Source of the DNA: Campylorhamphus procurvoides
Lineage: Eukaryota > Chordata > Aves > Passeriformes > Dendrocolaptidae
Direction of reading: 5' to 3'
Assembly: GCA_013396655.1 (NCBI GenBank)
Contig: WBMV01002763.1
Span: 434,573 to 498,572, forward strand
DNA: 64,000 nucleotides
Notes under the pieces: generated by a model
The model's database searches: none
Told to the model about the DNA's origin: nothing
Seen by the model: the letters and a program-made list of their open reading frames with translations, nothing else
In this document: positions 63,901 to 64,000 of the stretch, one piece after another
Numbering within the stretch: the first letter of the stretch is position 1
Layout: each line of letters starts with the position of its first letter
Position numbers and translations under genes: made by a program

Positions 63901-64000
63901 TGCACAGCTGACTCACGTTGAATGTGCTGTCCAGCAGGAGCATTAAGTACTTCTTTTTGCACCCCCCACCCCCCCCTTTATTAACCCAAGCAGAGAATCT

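Larger units (their letters stand above)
60787..64000 (-). other. CTNNA2: Part of the intron 5' of the alpha-catenin exon
   Basis: No further exon is recognised to the end of the window. The interval contains four CR1 segments (60862-61282, 61283-61345, 61463-61600 and 63395-63900), with unique A+T-rich sequence from about 61.6 to 63.24 kb. The last 50 bp end in a C-run (ccccccacccccccc). Confidence 0.75.

Noticed and set aside
63243..63962. 239-codon minus-strand frame, the longest in the window
   Set aside because: It is antisense to a plus-oriented CR1 ORF2 fragment, is Pro/Ser/Cys-rich low-complexity, and shows no domain.
63960..63978. C-run at the window end as a G-quadruplex on the minus strand
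   Set aside because: It has only two long C-blocks in view and the window ends, so the required four G-tracts cannot be judged.
1..64000. tRNA, rRNA, SINE or CRISPR features
   Set aside because: No A/B-box pairs with cloverleaf potential, rRNA motifs or regularly spaced repeats were found; the genome is vertebrate, so CRISPR and operon features are not expected.

Overview
This window is eukaryotic nuclear DNA from a bird, probably a passerine. The evidence is about two dozen 3' fragments of the avian CR1 LINE, many with the familiar tail motif (attctgtgattc and variants), plus one solo endogenous-retrovirus LTR of the type common in songbirds. There are no operons, phage genes, CRISPR arrays or convincing RNA genes. 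Nearly all ATG-to-stop reading frames are chance frames in AT-rich intron or frames through CR1.

One coding segment can be supported with confidence: a 204-bp internal exon on the minus strand at 60583-60786, with consensus splice sites and 68 codons in phase 0/0. It encodes the first part of the alpha-catenin M domain, including the vinculin-binding helix region. Diagnostic residues favour alphaN-catenin (CTNNA2) over CTNNA1 and CTNNA3. The gene runs right to left, so 1-60582 is the 3'-flanking intron (over 60 kb, its far end not reached) and 60787-64000 is part of the 5'-flanking intron.

Layout: 1-18.6 kb is AT-rich intron with scattered CR1 copies, a 92-nt pure-purine tract (4284-4375) and a decayed CR1 ORF2 fragment (11.66-12.6 kb). 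From 18.6 to 25.5 kb I recognise no repeat or exon. From 25.5 to 37.7 kb there are more CR1 copies, an apparent 5'-inverted CR1 (35288-35690), an LTR scrap (30.77 kb) and a 513-bp solo LTR with a 5-bp target duplication (37179-37691). From 37.7 to 55.2 kb there are further CR1 fragments, a possible terminal-exon-like frame (42205-42393), a candidate conserved noncoding block (45.17-45.73 kb) and two perfect inverted repeats (50.25-50.37 kb). From 55.2 to 59.3 kb the intron is unique except for one unexplained 158-codon frame. From 59.34 to 60.54 kb an extremely AT-rich array of degenerate ~230-276-bp units contains a 51-N assembly gap and ends about 40 bp from the exon's splice donor. The exon itself is strikingly GC- and CpG-rich. 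Beyond it lie several CR1 insertions in the upstream intron.

I found no undescribed multi-gene system. The points most worth a second look are the AT-rich array beside the exon and the gap inside it, the inverted CR1, the LTR, the candidate conserved noncoding blocks, and two anomalous reading frames.
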